The notes: generated by a model not told the origin, from the letters alone. Counted from the first letter of the stretch, positions 24,281 through 36,521 are shown. The stretch: 64,000 nt of DNA from Methylobacterium sp. WL1 (GCF_008000895.1 NZ_CP042823.1:2570001-2634000); one strand, 5' to 3'. Numbers and translations: made by a program.

Positions 24281-25438
24281 TCAGGCCGCCATCGCCGAGA
24301 CCGTCTCGGCGATGGCGCGCGCCCGGGGGACGAGGCTCGCCACCTCCAGATATTCCTCGGGCGAGTGCGCCTTGCCGCCGACCGGCCCGACCGCGCACAG
24401 CGTCGGGCACCCGACGCTCGCGGTGAAGCCGGAATCGGCGCAGCCGCCGGCGAACTCGCCCTCGATCCGGACTCCATGCTGCGCGCTGACCTGCGCGTAG
24501 GTCTCGAACAGCGCGCGCGAGGCCTCGTCCTGCACCAGGGGCAGGAACTCGCCCTTGATGGTCAGCTGCGCCCGGGTATCCGGCACGGTCGCACCGTCCA
24601 CTATCGCGGCGATCCGGCCCATGGCCGCGTCCCGGTCCGCCGGGGTGACGTAGCGCAGGTCGATCTCGCAGGTCGCCCGGGGCGCCACGGTGTTTACCGA
24701 CTGGCCGCCCGAGACCAGCCCGACATTCACCGTGATGCCACGGTCGAGATCGGTGATCGCGTGGAGCGCGGTAATCTTGTGGGCGAGCTCGCCGATGGCG
24801 CTGCGCCCGTCGGCGTAGTTGCCGCCGGAATGGGCAGCCTTGCCGTGGACCTCCATGTGCATGAACACACCGCCCTTGCGGCCGGTGACGACGTTCCCGG
24901 ACGGCCGGCCAGGCTCGGCGTTGAGCACCGCGCGGGCGCCGCGGGCGGTCTCCTCGATGATCGGCCGGCAGGCCGGCGAGCCGATCTCCTCGTCGCTCGT
25001 GAACAGGCCTACCAGCGGCACCGGCGCGCCACCGGCCTGCTGGTAGGCCGCCAGCACGAAGGCGTTCATGACCAGCCCGGCCTTCATGTCGGCGACGCCC
25101 GGCCCGTAGGCGCGGCCCTCCGTGATCCGGAACGGCCGGTGGGCGACCTCGCCCTTCGGGAAGACCGTGTCGCGGTGGCCCATCAGCACGACCGGCCGGT
25201 TCGCGCCGCCGGATCCGGCGACCTGCGCCTTCAGCGCGTCGCCGTAATCCTCCACCGGGATGGTGGTGACCGAGACGCCGTGCTCGGCCAGGAAGAACGC
25301 GATGCGGGCGCCGACCGCGTCGACCCCGGCCTTGTCGTAGGAGCCGGAATCGATGTTCACCAGCTCCTCGAGCAGGGCCAGCATGGCGCCCTCCTGTCCT
25401 TCGAGCCAGCGGATCGCGGCGGCGTCTCTCTCGGTCAT
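24281..25438 (-). CDS. M20 family metallopeptidase (glutamate carboxypeptidase/CPG2-like)
   Basis: A 385-residue zinc peptidase. The metal-binding sequence is visible: MGHRDTVF (His), GVADMKAG (bridging Asp), SDEEIGS (catalytic and binding Glu), NAEPGRPSG and the C-terminal KAHSPEEY His. The central dimerisation domain (EVHGKAAHSGG) is intact. The family removes C-terminal glutamate from peptides or folates or hydrolyses related amides. There is no signal peptide, so it is cytoplasmic. It follows glmS by 24 bp on the same strand and may be co-transcribed, although no functional link is obvious. Confidence 0.9.
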   Translation of the reverse strand: MTERDAAAIRWLEGQEGAMLALLEELVNIDSGSYDKAGVDAVGARIAFFLAEHGVSVTTIPVEDYGDALKAQVAGSGGANRPVVLMGHRDTVFPKGEVAHRPFRITEGRAYGPGVADMKAGLVMNAFVLAAYQQAGGAPVPLVGLFTSDEEIGSPACRPIIEETARGARAVLNAEPGRPSGNVVTGRKGGVFMHMEVHGKAAHSGGNYADGRSAIGELAHKITALHAITDLDRGITVNVGLVSGGQSVNTVAPRATCEIDLRYVTPADRDAAMGRIAAIVDGATVPDTRAQLTIKGEFLPLVQDEASRALFETYAQVSAQHGVRIEGEFAGGCADSGFTASVGCPTLCAVGPVGGKAHSPEEYLEVASLVPRARAIAETVSAMAA

Positions 25439-25462
25439 CGGGGTCCCTGTTGGTCGGTGCGG

Positions 25463-27289
<1,827 letters not shown>

Positions 27290-27457
27290 GGGATGTCTCT
27301 CGCTTTGACGCCCGGGTGGCCGCGCGCGGACGCGCCGCGCAAGCTCCGGGCCGTTCGCTCACCGCCGAGCCGAGCGTCACGTGTACCGGATCAGGGCCGC
27401 GCAGGGCCAGCCCCGGCCGAATCGATGCTGATGTGCGCGGTCGCCTCGGCGGTTCTT

Positions 27458-28390
27458 TTATGAGGGCGCGGGCCCGCGCGTGACGATGGCTGCGTTCCGT
27501 CCCGACCAGTGACTGGCGAGTACCGAGCCCGACAGGTTGTGCCACACGGAAAAGACCGCGCCCGGCAGGGCGGCCAGCGGCGAGAAATAGAGCTTGCCCA
27601 GCGCCGCCGCGAGGCCGGAATTCTGCATGCCGACTTCCAGGGCCAAGGTTCGGCAGGTGCCCTCATCGAAGCCGAGCAGGCGCCCGCTCCAGTAGCCGCA
27701 GACCAGACCGGCTCCGTTGTGCAACACTACCGCCAGCAGCACGAGTGGGCCGACGGCCGCGATGCTCGCCCCGCTGCCGGCCACGACGGCGCCGATGATC
27801 AGCAGGATGGCGATCATCGACACGGCGGGCAGAGCCCGCTCGATGCGCCCGACGAGTCGCGGCGCGAGCCGGTTGAGCGCCAGCCCCAGAGCCACCGGCG
27901 CGGCCACGATCTCCACGAGGCTGGCCAGGAGCCCCGCCACGTCCACCGGCACGGCGGCGTCGACGTAGAGGCGCACCAGCAGCGGCGTCGCCACGAGACC
28001 CACCAGCGTCGACGCCGTGGCGATCGTCACCGACAGCGCGACATCGCCACCGGCGATGTAGACCATCAGGGTGGAGCTCGTGCCGCTGGCGACGCTGCCG
28101 ACCAGCACCATGCCGGTCGTGAGCTCGGTGCCCATGCCGAGGGCGTGGGCGATGGCCCAGGCGGCGGCAGGCATCACGAGGTAGTGGACGACCACCCCGG
28201 CCACGACCGGCGCGGGCCGGGCCAGGATCCGGCCGAAATCCGCGGGCGTCAGCGTCACGCCGAGGGCGAACATGATCACGGCCAGCAAGATTGCGACGTG
28301 CGGGAGCACCGGCAGGAACACGTCCGGCGCGAAATAGGCCGTGGCCGCTGCCAGGACGGCGCAGACGGGAAACAAGCGGTTGAGCAGCAT
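27458..28390 (-). CDS. Bile acid:sodium symporter (BASS) family transporter
   Basis: A 310-residue integral membrane protein with about nine hydrophobic helices. The family signatures are seen: [47 protein letters not shown] (about residues 70-110) and [14 protein letters not shown]. Bacterial members carry bile acids, pantoate-type acids or other organic anions with sodium; the substrate cannot be told. The start is ATG 28390; the open frame upstream to 28579 is a basic non-membrane extension and is rejected. There is an unusually long 557-bp gap upstream. Confidence 0.9.
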   Translation of the reverse strand: MLLNRLFPVCAVLAAATAYFAPDVFLPVLPHVAILLAVIMFALGVTLTPADFGRILARPAPVVAGVVVHYLVMPAAAWAIAHALGMGTELTTGMVLVGSVASGTSSTLMVYIAGGDVALSVTIATASTLVGLVATPLLVRLYVDAAVPVDVAGLLASLVEIVAAPVALGLALNRLAPRLVGRIERALPAVSMIAILLIIGAVVAGSGASIAAVGPLVLLAVVLHNGAGLVCGYWSGRLLGFDEGTCRTLALEVGMQNSGLAAALGKLYFSPLAALPGAVFSVWHNLSGSVLASHWSGRNAAIVTRGPAPS

Positions 28391-28947
28391 CGTGCGGGTC
28401 GATGTCCGGAAGGGCGGCGGCCGTGTCCCAGCTGCGCCGATGTGCGTCAAGCGCAGCCGTTCCGCAGGGTATCGCTGTCGGGTCAAGCTCTCCCTGCCGG
28501 GGCGTCGGCGGTTGTCCAGCGCGACCGAATCGAGGGGCGGCTTCCGGGACGGGCGGACCATGGTTCGCGCGACCGGCAAAGGTCGGAGGCTGAACGGCCA
28601 CCTTAACGTGGTGAACGGACAGGCGGGATCGCCCGCGGGTCGTCATGCCGTGATCGGAGCGTCGCCCCAGCACACATATCCCGACACCCGCCTGCAGGCA
28701 TGCGCTCAGCATGCCTCCGGTCAATGGTGTGACGTTGTTATGAAAATTGGGACAGGTCTTACTACAATCATCTGGGCCGCTGGCTCTTTGCCTGATCAAT
28801 TGAGATGCGGCGGATACGGAACGTCCGCTACCTTCGGGGCAGCCGAGGGACGCCGCCCCGAGCCAAAAATGCCGGGCGACCGACATCGGTCGCAATCAAC
28901 AATCGCACGACTGAGCGGATCGAGAGCCGGCCCCGGATCCGCGGGCG
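28391..28947. other. 557-bp non-coding stretch between transporter and glmU
   Basis: No gene is supported; open frames here are short and of shadow composition. The part from about 28690 to 28820 is AT-richer than its surroundings and holds small inverted repeats (for example GCATGC and GCGGA/TCCGC). It must hold the promoter of the BASS transporter and the end of the glmU transcript; a small RNA cannot be ruled out. Confidence 0.4.
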
Positions 28948-30401
<1,454 letters not shown>

Positions 30402-31973
30402 TCAGCGCAGTGCCAGAGCCCCGTGATGGGCCGAGCCGTGAGCGTAATGCTCGCGGCGGCGCTCGATCGAACTCGGGATCCGCAACGATTCCCGGTACTT
30501 GGCTACGGTCCGGCGGGCGATGTCGACACCCTCGCCGCGCAGCTTCTGCACCAGCGCGTCGTCGGAGAGCACGTCGTCCGGCGTCTCGCCGTCGACGAGC
30601 TGCTTGATCCGGTGGCGCACGGCTTCCGACGAATGGGCCGCCATGCCGGCCGCGCCCGGGATCGCGGCGGTGAAGAAGTACTTCATCTCCAGGGTGCCGC
30701 GGCTCGTCCCGATCGCCTTGTTGGAGGTCACCCGGGACACGGTCGATTCGTGCATGCCGATCGCCTCGGCCACGGTCTTGAGGTTCAGGGGGCGCAGATG
30801 CGTGACGCCGTGGACGAAGAACCCGTCCTGCTGGCGCACGATCTCGGTGGCGACCTTCAGGATCGTGCGGGCACGCTGTTCCAGCGACCGGGTGAGCCAG
30901 TTGGCGTTCTGCAGCGCCTCGGACAGGAAAGCCTTGTCGCCCTCGGCGGAGGCGCCGCGCACGACCCGGGCATAGTAGCTCTGGTTGACCAGCACCCGCG
31001 GCAGCGCCTCGCTGTTGAGCTCGACCAGCCAGGACCCGTCCGGGGCGGCGCGCACGAACACGTCCGGGATCAGCACTTCGACGGCGCTCGATCCGAAGGC
31101 CCGTCCGGGCTTTGGATCGAGCCTTCGGATCTCGCCCAGCATCTCGACGAGATCCTCATCGTCCACGCCGCACAGACGGCGCAGGGCGGTGAAATCGCGC
31201 TTGGCCACGAGGTCTAGACGGGAGACCAGGGCCTGCATCGCCGGGTCATACCGGTCGCGCTCGCGCAGCTGGATCGCCAGGCACTCGGCGAGGTCCCGGG
31301 CGGCGATGCCGGGCGGGTCGAAGCTCTGGACCTGGGTCAGCACCCGAGCCACCGTGTCGGCGTCCGCGCCGAGGCGCTGGGCCACGCCCTCCACCGTCTC
31401 GCGCAGGTATCCGGCCTCGTCGACCGCGTCGATCAGGAAGCCGCCGATTAGCCGCTCCACCGGATCCCGCGTCGCCAGCTCGAGCTGGCCCGCGAGGTGG
31501 TCCCGCAGGGAGATCTCGGCCGTCAGGGCCGCCTCGAAATCCGGCGCCTCGGAATCGAAGCTGCCGCCGCTGCTGCCGTAGGGCGGCGGGGTCAACGAGA
31601 GCATGTCGCCCGCGGAGGATTCCTGGACCTGCGTGGGGGCGTCGTCGGGGAAGACGTTGTCGAGCCGCGCGTCGAAATCGGTCTCGATCTCACCGCGGCT
31701 CGGATTGAGCTCCGGCGGCTGCCACGAATCGGGATCTGATGCGTCGAACGACTCGCCTGAGGCCTCGCTCGACGGACCGGCCGCTTCAGCGTCACCGGTC
31801 GCGGGTCCCTCGGCTTCGGCGCGTTCCAGAAGAGGGTTCCGCTCCAGCTCGGTCTCGACATAGGCGGCGAGATCGAGATGCGACAGTTGCAGGAGTTTGA
31901 TCGCTTGCAGGAGCTGCGGCGTCATTACCAGGGCTTGGCCCTGACGCACTTCCAGCCGTTGCACCAAACTCAT
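30402..31973 (-). CDS. rpoN: RNA polymerase sigma-54 factor
   Basis: A 523-residue sigma-54. Region I begins MSLVQRLEVRQGQALVMTPQL and is glutamine- and leucine-rich; an acidic region II follows (about 55-150), then the core-binding domain, the HTH (AEAIGMHESTVSRVTSNK) and the RpoN box ARRTVAKYRE near the C-terminus. It directs transcription at -24/-12 promoters with enhancer-binding ATPases, typically for nitrogen and other regulated genes. ATG 31973 is preferred to an upstream TTG at 31985 because it matches the conserved family start. No hpf or ptsN gene follows, unlike in many proteobacteria. Confidence 0.96.
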   Translation of the reverse strand: MSLVQRLEVRQGQALVMTPQLLQAIKLLQLSHLDLAAYVETELERNPLLERAEAEGPATGDAEAAGPSSEASGESFDASDPDSWQPPELNPSRGEIETDFDARLDNVFPDDAPTQVQESSAGDMLSLTPPPYGSSGGSFDSEAPDFEAALTAEISLRDHLAGQLELATRDPVERLIGGFLIDAVDEAGYLRETVEGVAQRLGADADTVARVLTQVQSFDPPGIAARDLAECLAIQLRERDRYDPAMQALVSRLDLVAKRDFTALRRLCGVDDEDLVEMLGEIRRLDPKPGRAFGSSAVEVLIPDVFVRAAPDGSWLVELNSEALPRVLVNQSYYARVVRGASAEGDKAFLSEALQNANWLTRSLEQRARTILKVATEIVRQQDGFFVHGVTHLRPLNLKTVAEAIGMHESTVSRVTSNKAIGTSRGTLEMKYFFTAAIPGAAGMAAHSSEAVRHRIKQLVDGETPDDVLSDDALVQKLRGEGVDIARRTVAKYRESLRIPSSIERRREHYAHGSAHHGALALR

Positions 31974-32347
31974 AAGAGGCCCCAATGCCCTTTCAGCGTG
32001 AACGACCAGCCGGGCGACGCTGCCAGCGGCATGGTTATTGCTTGTCGTGCACGATCACCTCTAAACCGATCTCCCGCGCCCGTCAAAGTACGTGGCAGCT
32101 CATGGGTGTTGGCAAATGCCTGATCGGGACCGGCTCGTGGTGCCGGAGCCACATCCGATGGGTCTCCAATCTCGTGATGAAGCTTTAACGAAGCTCTTAG
32201 CGAGCGCCGCCGCTCAGGAGCAGGTGCGCGTCATCGGTTCAGGCTACCGCAGAAATGTCAGACCACATAATACGACTGAAGCGAGAATTTGTGGAGTAAA
32301 AATAGTCAATTGAGCAGGAGTTGTAAGAATTGTATTTGGTATTGTTT

Positions 32348-32381
32348 AGAAATGATAAACACTTTAAAGTTAATCATTTCT
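32348..32381. repeat. 34-bp AT-rich near-palindrome
   Basis: Outer arms AGAAATGAT and ATCATTTCT are exactly complementary and enclose the perfect 10-bp palindrome ACTTTAAAGT. The sequence is strongly AT-rich in a GC-rich genome and lies about 200 bp from the tRNA-Leu fragment. It could be a protein-binding site of a lost mobile element. Confidence 0.55.
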
Positions 32382-32588
32382 GGATGTGCTGCTTCTTCTG
32401 CTCTTCGCGAAGGTTTCGGCTGTCTGAAACGAATCTGCGCGATGTTCCGTCCCGCCTGCGACAGGGGGGAGCCGGTGGATCGGCAAGAACCTGTCCACAG
32501 GGCTGCCGCCTACGCTGGAGAGATGCGCGAGGATGATTGGTGCAGCCACGCCGTTGGTCGGAGGCGTTGCAATCGAAACAGCCCTCGA

Positions 32589-32665
32589 TGCGGACGGTGG
32601 GACTCGAACCCGCACGGCCGTGCGGCGCAAGTTTTCAAGAACCGTGCGGTGAACCTCACGAGCAG
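32589..32665 (-). pseudogene. 3'-end copy of tRNA-Leu (partial tRNA, att-like)
   Basis: The 27 bases at 32589-32615 match the 3' end of the intact tRNA-Leu at 36522-36548 with one difference, and weaker similarity continues through the variable and anticodon regions to about 32660. The 5' acceptor strand and D-arm are absent, the T-stem carries an unpaired A-C, and the anticodon-loop equivalent reads TGA rather than TAA, so it is not a working tRNA. Such partial tRNAs mark the far end of elements integrated in tRNA genes. Confidence 0.7.
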
Positions 32666-32736
32666 CGGATGGCGAGCGACGGGAACGGTATGAGCCGCTC
32701 TCGGGTTGGTCAAAGCCGCCGCCTCAACCTGGGGAT

Positions 32737-33084
32737 GTGGCCAGGAGCAAGCGTTTGTTCAAAGTACCGGCACTGACAGCTGGGCTGTTCGCAGCCAGCT
32801 TGTTTATCGCACCCATGCAAGCGTCAGCGGCTCAGATCGGCATCGGAGCCGTACCGGAAGCTGCTTCTGCGGTGCAAGAGATCCAGTATGGCTACGGGGG
32901 GCCCCGCTTCGGACCCGGCTTCGGCGGTCACCGCCACGGCTATGGCGGCCCGCGCGGCTACGGGCGCGGCTATGGCTATGGGAGAGGGTATGGCCGCGGC
33001 TACGGCGGTGGGCGGGGCTACGGTCGCGGTTATGGCCGGGGTTACGGCCACGGATATGGGTATGGAGGCCGAGGAGGCTTCTAA
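32737..33084 (+). CDS. Secreted Gly/Tyr/Arg-rich repeat protein, hypothetical
   Basis: A 115-residue protein with a signal peptide (LTAGLFAASLFIAPMQASA, cleavage about residue 31) and a C-terminal half made of GYGRGYGR-type repeats. Such glycine-tyrosine-arginine-rich exported proteins are common in Methylobacterium, with no defined function; surface or nucleic-acid/metal binding are guesses. The start is GTG 32737. A terminator-like hairpin follows at 33228. Confidence 0.7.
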   Translation: MARSKRLFKVPALTAGLFAASLFIAPMQASAAQIGIGAVPEAASAVQEIQYGYGGPRFGPGFGGHRHGYGGPRGYGRGYGYGRGYGRGYGGGRGYGRGYGRGYGHGYGYGGRGGF

Positions 33085-33384
33085 AAGCCCCTACCAAGTC
33101 GGTCGTATTGAGTGTGCCCGCATCCGAGACATGGTGGGTGCGGCGCCATGACGAGGTTATCTTCGTCAGCATCCAGGGTATGGCCGACGCGATTTCAGAC
33201 TCCCCCGAGTTCGAGGTCACAACCTTCGCCCCGCCGGCAGCCGCCGCGCGGGGCTTTTTCGTAGGTCGCCTAATGATCGGTAGGATTGGCGCGATCCCCG
33301 CCGGCGGGCGTCTGGACGGCGATCCGTGGAACCGACTTAGGCGGGTGCCGCTTTAACAGCAGAACGCTTTGGCATGAGGTACCC
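33085..33384. other. 300-bp non-coding stretch
   Basis: No gene is supported. It includes the terminator at 33228-33259 for the repeat-protein gene upstream and, near its right end, the ribosome-binding site (ATGAGGT) of the 57-residue gene at 33385. Confidence 0.5.
33228..33259 (+). terminator. Rho-independent terminator
   Basis: Arms GCCCCGC (33228-33234) and GCGGGGC (33248-33254) are followed directly by TTTTT. It stands about 145 bp beyond the stop of the secreted repeat-protein gene. Confidence 0.7.
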
Positions 33385-33558
33385 ATGACCATCTTTCAGG
33401 TGAGGCAGAAGAGCAGCAGGGCAGTGCTTTGGACGGGTAAGGCTGAGAGTGCGGATCGCGCACTCGATGTTGCCGCGCAGGCTGCCGGGTACCACGCTTT
33501 CGCCGATCTCCCGGAGGCCTTGCAGTCCAATATGGCCGCCGAGGCCGTGAAGATCTGA
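33385..33558 (+). CDS. 57-residue hypothetical protein
   Basis: A small, balanced-composition protein beginning MTIFQVRQKSSRAVLWTG and ending EALQSNMAAEAVKI. It has no signal peptide or membrane segment. A good ribosome-binding site (ATGAGGT, spacing about 5) precedes ATG 33385, and a strong terminator follows within 20 bp of the stop, so it looks like a complete small transcription unit. The family is not recognised. Confidence 0.65.
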   Translation: MTIFQVRQKSSRAVLWTGKAESADRALDVAAQAAGYHAFADLPEALQSNMAAEAVKI

Positions 33559-33576
33559 AGATCTCAATTCGGTTGA

Positions 33577-33617
33577 GAAAAGCCCGCCCGGCTCAGCGCC
33601 GCGGCGGGCTTTCCTTT
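33577..33617 (+). terminator. Rho-independent terminator
   Basis: AAAGCCCGCC and its partner GGCGGGCTTT form a strong stem ending in TTTCCTTT, starting 19 bp after the stop of the 57-residue gene. Confidence 0.8.
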
Positions 33618-33682
33618 GTGTGCATCTGCGATTGATGCTCACCGGGTCTGAGGCTTATCCCCAGCGGCGTTGGATCGGAGAA

Positions 33683-33712
33683 GCCCGCCCGGTTCGCCGG
33701 CGCGGGCCTTTT
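33683..33712 (+). terminator. Second terminator-like hairpin
   Basis: Arms GCCCGC (33683-33688) and GCGGGC (33702-33707), with a CCGG-TTCG-CCGG tetraloop core, are followed by TTTT. It may back up the terminator at 33577 or close an unseen short transcript. Confidence 0.6.
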
Positions 33713-33750
33713 CGCGGCCGGTCACTCAGGACCGTGCCGACGCCTCTCGA

Positions 33751-34107
33751 TCAACAGCTCAGCTTACGGCCTTCCGCCATGCCGACCTTCCGGTAGTGTT
33801 CCAGACCGGACTTGATTGCTCGACCAATGACCGCCCGGCGCACGTCCGGGTTACAGCGCAGATACTCCGCCTCGTTGAAAGCGTAGTCGCCACGCTGGCC
33901 TCGCGATCCTCGGTCGTTATCCCGATCGTAATCGCGTCGGTCACGATCGCCAAAGCCCCGGTCGCCATACCCGCGATCTCCGTAGCCCCTGTCGCGGGAG
34001 CCATAGTCGCCGCGATCGTAGTCGCGCCCGCCATAGGGCTGTGCGAAGGCCGGAGCCACGCTGCCCAGCAGTGCCAGACCCAAGACGGCCGCTGAAATCA
34101 CCTTCAT
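33751..34107 (-). CDS. Secreted protein with Asp/Arg/Gly/Tyr repeats and a conserved NPDVR tail
   Basis: A 118-residue protein: a signal peptide (MKVISAAVLGLALLGSVAPAFA), about 50 residues of DRGYG-type repeats, then a structured tail EAEYLRCNPDVRRAVIGRAI followed by SGLEHYRKVGMAEGR. The tail resembles a short repeat (x-NPDV-x-AV...HY...G..EGR) seen in many alphaproteobacterial exported proteins. Probably periplasmic or extracellular. Function unknown. The ATG at 34107 has a GAGGAAAA upstream. Confidence 0.75.
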   Translation of the reverse strand: MKVISAAVLGLALLGSVAPAFAQPYGGRDYDRGDYGSRDRGYGDRGYGDRGFGDRDRRDYDRDNDRGSRGQRGDYAFNEAEYLRCNPDVRRAVIGRAIKSGLEHYRKVGMAEGRKLSC

Positions 34108-34276
34108 TCGGTTTTCCTCCCCATTGCGAGGCTAGAACGCTTTCGGCGAAGGGTGGTTCGATGAAGCGGTCGCCTTCGCGATCGACCGACCCCAGAAATG
34201 GTCTGCCCCTTGGGCAGATGGAGCCGAGGCCGAGCGCACAACGCGGGAGCGTCAGCCGGCGTGGGCAAACAGCCCC

Positions 34277-34840
34277 TCACTGTTTCTGGCAGGCGTTCGG
34301 AGGGCTCTTGAGGGCAGCTTTCGCTTTCGGATCGCCCTCGAAGGCGCTCTCGACCAGGAGCCCGCATCGCGAGGTCGGCTTGTCCAGATACTGGCTCGCC
34401 ACATCGCCGACGCATGCCGAGCAGAGGCCAATCCGCGCGAGGGTGTCTTCCGAATCATACCGACGCAGCTGCCCTGGCGTGAACTTTTCGCGGATGATGT
34501 CGACGGGATAATAGGTCTCCTCGTCATCTTGGTCGTTCGATTTCGGGCCGATCTTGCAGTTGGTGAGGCGCAACGCCTCGACCGTCTCGCCCTTCACGGT
34601 CAGGTGGGTCGGGTAGCAGTGGCCGCCGTGGGAGCAGAACACGGCCCGCTTCGTCGCCTTGTTGATCCGGTACTGCGTGATGCCGCCATCGAGCTCGCCC
34701 TTCTCCAGGATCGCGTCAGGCGCTTCCATGGCCGGGACGTCGCGCAGCGCGATCGCCTGGCAGGCGTCCCATGCGTAGGCCCTATCGCTGGCCCCACCGG
34801 TGGCGGCGGCGAAGGCGAGGGCGGCGAGGGCTGTGCGCAT
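34277..34840 (-). CDS. Secreted Cys-rich hypothetical protein
   Basis: A 187-residue protein with a signal peptide (MRTALAALAFAAATGGASDRAYA) and eight cysteines in the mature part (for example FCSHGGHCYPTHL, GLCSACVGD, NACQKQ), suggesting disulfides in the periplasm. The start is ATG 34840, because an upstream extension to 35062 is low-complexity Arg/Pro-rich sequence. Family and function not recognised; similar signal-peptide sequence opens the broken gene at 36144. Confidence 0.7.
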   Translation of the reverse strand: MRTALAALAFAAATGGASDRAYAWDACQAIALRDVPAMEAPDAILEKGELDGGITQYRINKATKRAVFCSHGGHCYPTHLTVKGETVEALRLTNCKIGPKSNDQDDEETYYPVDIIREKFTPGQLRRYDSEDTLARIGLCSACVGDVASQYLDKPTSRCGLLVESAFEGDPKAKAALKSPPNACQKQ

Positions 34841-35060
34841 CCCGGTAGGGTTACCCGAGGCCCGACTTCCGGCAAGCCATCCAGGACGGCGCGCAGCCGA
34901 AAGAATGCGCGGCACCCTCCCAGGCGCTGAACAGACGGCAAGGCCGAAGGGCGCTCGAAGCGCCTGATAGCGCTGGCGTTCTTCAACGCGATCCACAGCT
35001 CTCCACCACCGTGTCGCCGGCCGAGTTCGCGCCCCGCTGAACCGCGCGGCCGGATCTGGC

Positions 35061-35582
35061 ATGTTCCGCTTTCGTTCCAGAACGGAGGCGATGGCGGTGG
35101 GGTCTCTGCGGGATGTTCTGCCCGGGCGGGTCTACGTGGATTGCTCGTCCTGCAAGCGATCCGGCCGGTATTCGGTCGCGAGCCTCCGGGAGCGGTTCGG
35201 GCCGGATGTGTCGACGCTCGATATCCTGCGCATCCTGACGGCCTCGTGCCGGTACCAGCGCCCGCCCGGCTCGCCGCCCGCGCGGAAATACGAGCACCTG
35301 TGTCTGGCCGCGATCACGCTGCCGCCGCCCGCGCGCCCGACGACACCGGTCCCGCCGGGCGTGCCCTTCACCATCGAGGTCTGGAAGGAAACGGGCGGCT
35401 GCGTCGAGGCGCAACTCGCGGTGATCTATCCGATCGCCATGGCGCGGGTCGCGTTCGAGACCGCGTGCGAGCTGTGGCCGAAGCACGAGGTCACGCTTCG
35501 GGATCGCTGTCGGATCGTGGCGCGGCGAGAACGGCCGGAACTGCCCGCCAGCGCGGAAACTGCCGCCGCACCTCCTCCCTGA
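35061..35582 (+). CDS. Hypothetical protein with N-terminal CxxC zinc-ribbon-like motif
   Basis: A 173-residue cytoplasmic protein. The opening VYVDCSSCKRSGRYSV, then RERFGPD and a later Cys resemble small zinc-ribbon proteins frequent in Methylobacterium genomes; the middle is Pro-rich. Translation may start at ATG 35061 or ATG 35091. Function unknown. The 3' end overlaps a possible winged-helix frame on the other strand by about 90 bp. Confidence 0.65.
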   Translation: MFRFRSRTEAMAVGSLRDVLPGRVYVDCSSCKRSGRYSVASLRERFGPDVSTLDILRILTASCRYQRPPGSPPARKYEHLCLAAITLPPPARPTTPVPPGVPFTIEVWKETGGCVEAQLAVIYPIAMARVAFETACELWPKHEVTLRDRCRIVARRERPELPASAETAAAPPP

Positions 35583-35703
35583 TCGCCAGGCCTTCAGCTT
35601 CAAGGCGCGCCAGCCCCAGGGTAGCCTCCCTGCCCCGGTCCCCTCCTCGGATCCCCACACGTTCAGCGATTTGCCTGGCGGTTGCGGGTTCTCTCGTGAG
35701 CAC
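35491..35703 (-). CDS. Possible small winged-helix protein
   Basis: A 70-residue frame opening MLTREPATARQIAERVGI, with a following helix (EATLGLARLEAEGLAIREE) that looks like the DNA-binding part of a winged-helix regulator; related sequence continues upstream in the same frame without an evident start. It overlaps genes on both sides, so it may be a remnant or a chance frame. Confidence 0.3.
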   Translation of the reverse strand: MLTREPATARQIAERVGIRGGDRGREATLGLARLEAEGLAIREEVRRQFPRWRAVPAVLAAPRSDSDPEA

Positions 35704-36144
35704 GGCGAGGATCCGGGCTCGGGTGTCCTTGCGCGGCCGCGCGCCGGTGCGCGCCGCTACTGCAGCCTCCCGGTCGTCGCCGCCGCGGTGCAGTGACCTC
35801 GATCTCGGACGTCTTGATGATCGTCACCACAGCCTCGAAGCCAGAGCCGGTCGGGGTGAACGCCACATCGACGGTGCAGATGGGCTTGGCAAGCGACGCG
35901 ACCCCATTGCACGGGCCGATCAGCTTCTCGGCCATCGCATCTGTCGTCCCGCCGAGCCCGGACGCATCCAGCCGGAGGCGTCGACCGTCTGCTTCCGCCT
36001 CGCACACGAACCCATCGCGGCCTGAATCGACGCACCGGATCCCGCGGACTGCAACTGCCTGGCCTCTATAGCCTTTTGGATCGTCTGAGCCTGTGCCCTA
36101 TCTGCAGCAACAACGAAGGCGAGGACTGCAAGGGCTGTGCGCAT
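35663..36144 (-). pseudogene. Secreted hypothetical protein, broken by a frameshift
   Basis: The first frame starts at ATG 36144 with a signal peptide (MRTALAVLAFVVAADRAQA) and runs to about 36008; there the coherent sequence continues in a second frame (CEAEADGRRLRLDASGLGG ... VDVAFTPTGSGFEAVVTII). A single missing base in the GGGTTCGTG stretch explains the shift. After about 35800 the sequence loses protein-like character. Either a sequencing error or a decayed gene. Family not recognised. Confidence 0.55.
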
Positions 36145-36521
36145 GATAGCATAACAGTCGCGGCGCGGGCGCTAGCAAACGAGCCAACGATGGCGTGCCG
36201 TGGGTTCAAGTCCCGTTGGGCGTGCAGCAGGGCCAAATCGTTTCCCCCTGCCATCGCAGGGATCGTCCACGCGCCAAATCGGCATTGCTGCTGGTGGCTT
36301 CAATTCTTTCTCGGGCGAGATCGTCATGCCACTGAGCATCAAGCCTGATTCGAAGCTCGGTCTCGGATCCCGGAGCGGCGTCGCTCGCAGATCATTTGGC
36401 AGCGTGCGGGCGATCGAAGTCCCAAGGGGCATGAGCGCCGGCCATCACGCAGCTTTTGCTGTGACCCCGGATAATACCCCAACCGGTTCGGCCGGGTACC
36501 CCGAAACCTGCCCAGTGTTGG
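36145..36521. other. 377-bp non-coding stretch before tRNA-Leu
   Basis: No gene is supported. Open frames here run antisense to the tRNA and are artefacts. A GGGTTCAAGTCCC near 36205-36217 looks like a tRNA T-arm but has no matching acceptor or anticodon arms. Confidence 0.5.

Larger units (their letters stand above)
31974..32736. other. 763-bp non-coding region upstream of rpoN
   Basis: No convincing protein gene. It holds the rpoN promoter region (31974-32100), an AT-rich patch (about 32255-32400) with a 34-bp near-palindrome at 32348-32381, and a partial tRNA-Leu-like sequence on the minus strand at 32589-32665. Small open frames here are antisense to the tRNA fragment or lack start signals. 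Confidence 0.55.

Noticed and set aside
32589-32665. Full functional tRNA-Ser/Leu
   Set aside because: The 5' acceptor strand and D-arm are missing and the T-stem is mispaired, so it is a partial copy only.
36185-36225. tRNA-like T-arm (GGGTTCAAGTCCC)
   Set aside because: No matching acceptor stem, D-arm or anticodon arm could be found around it.
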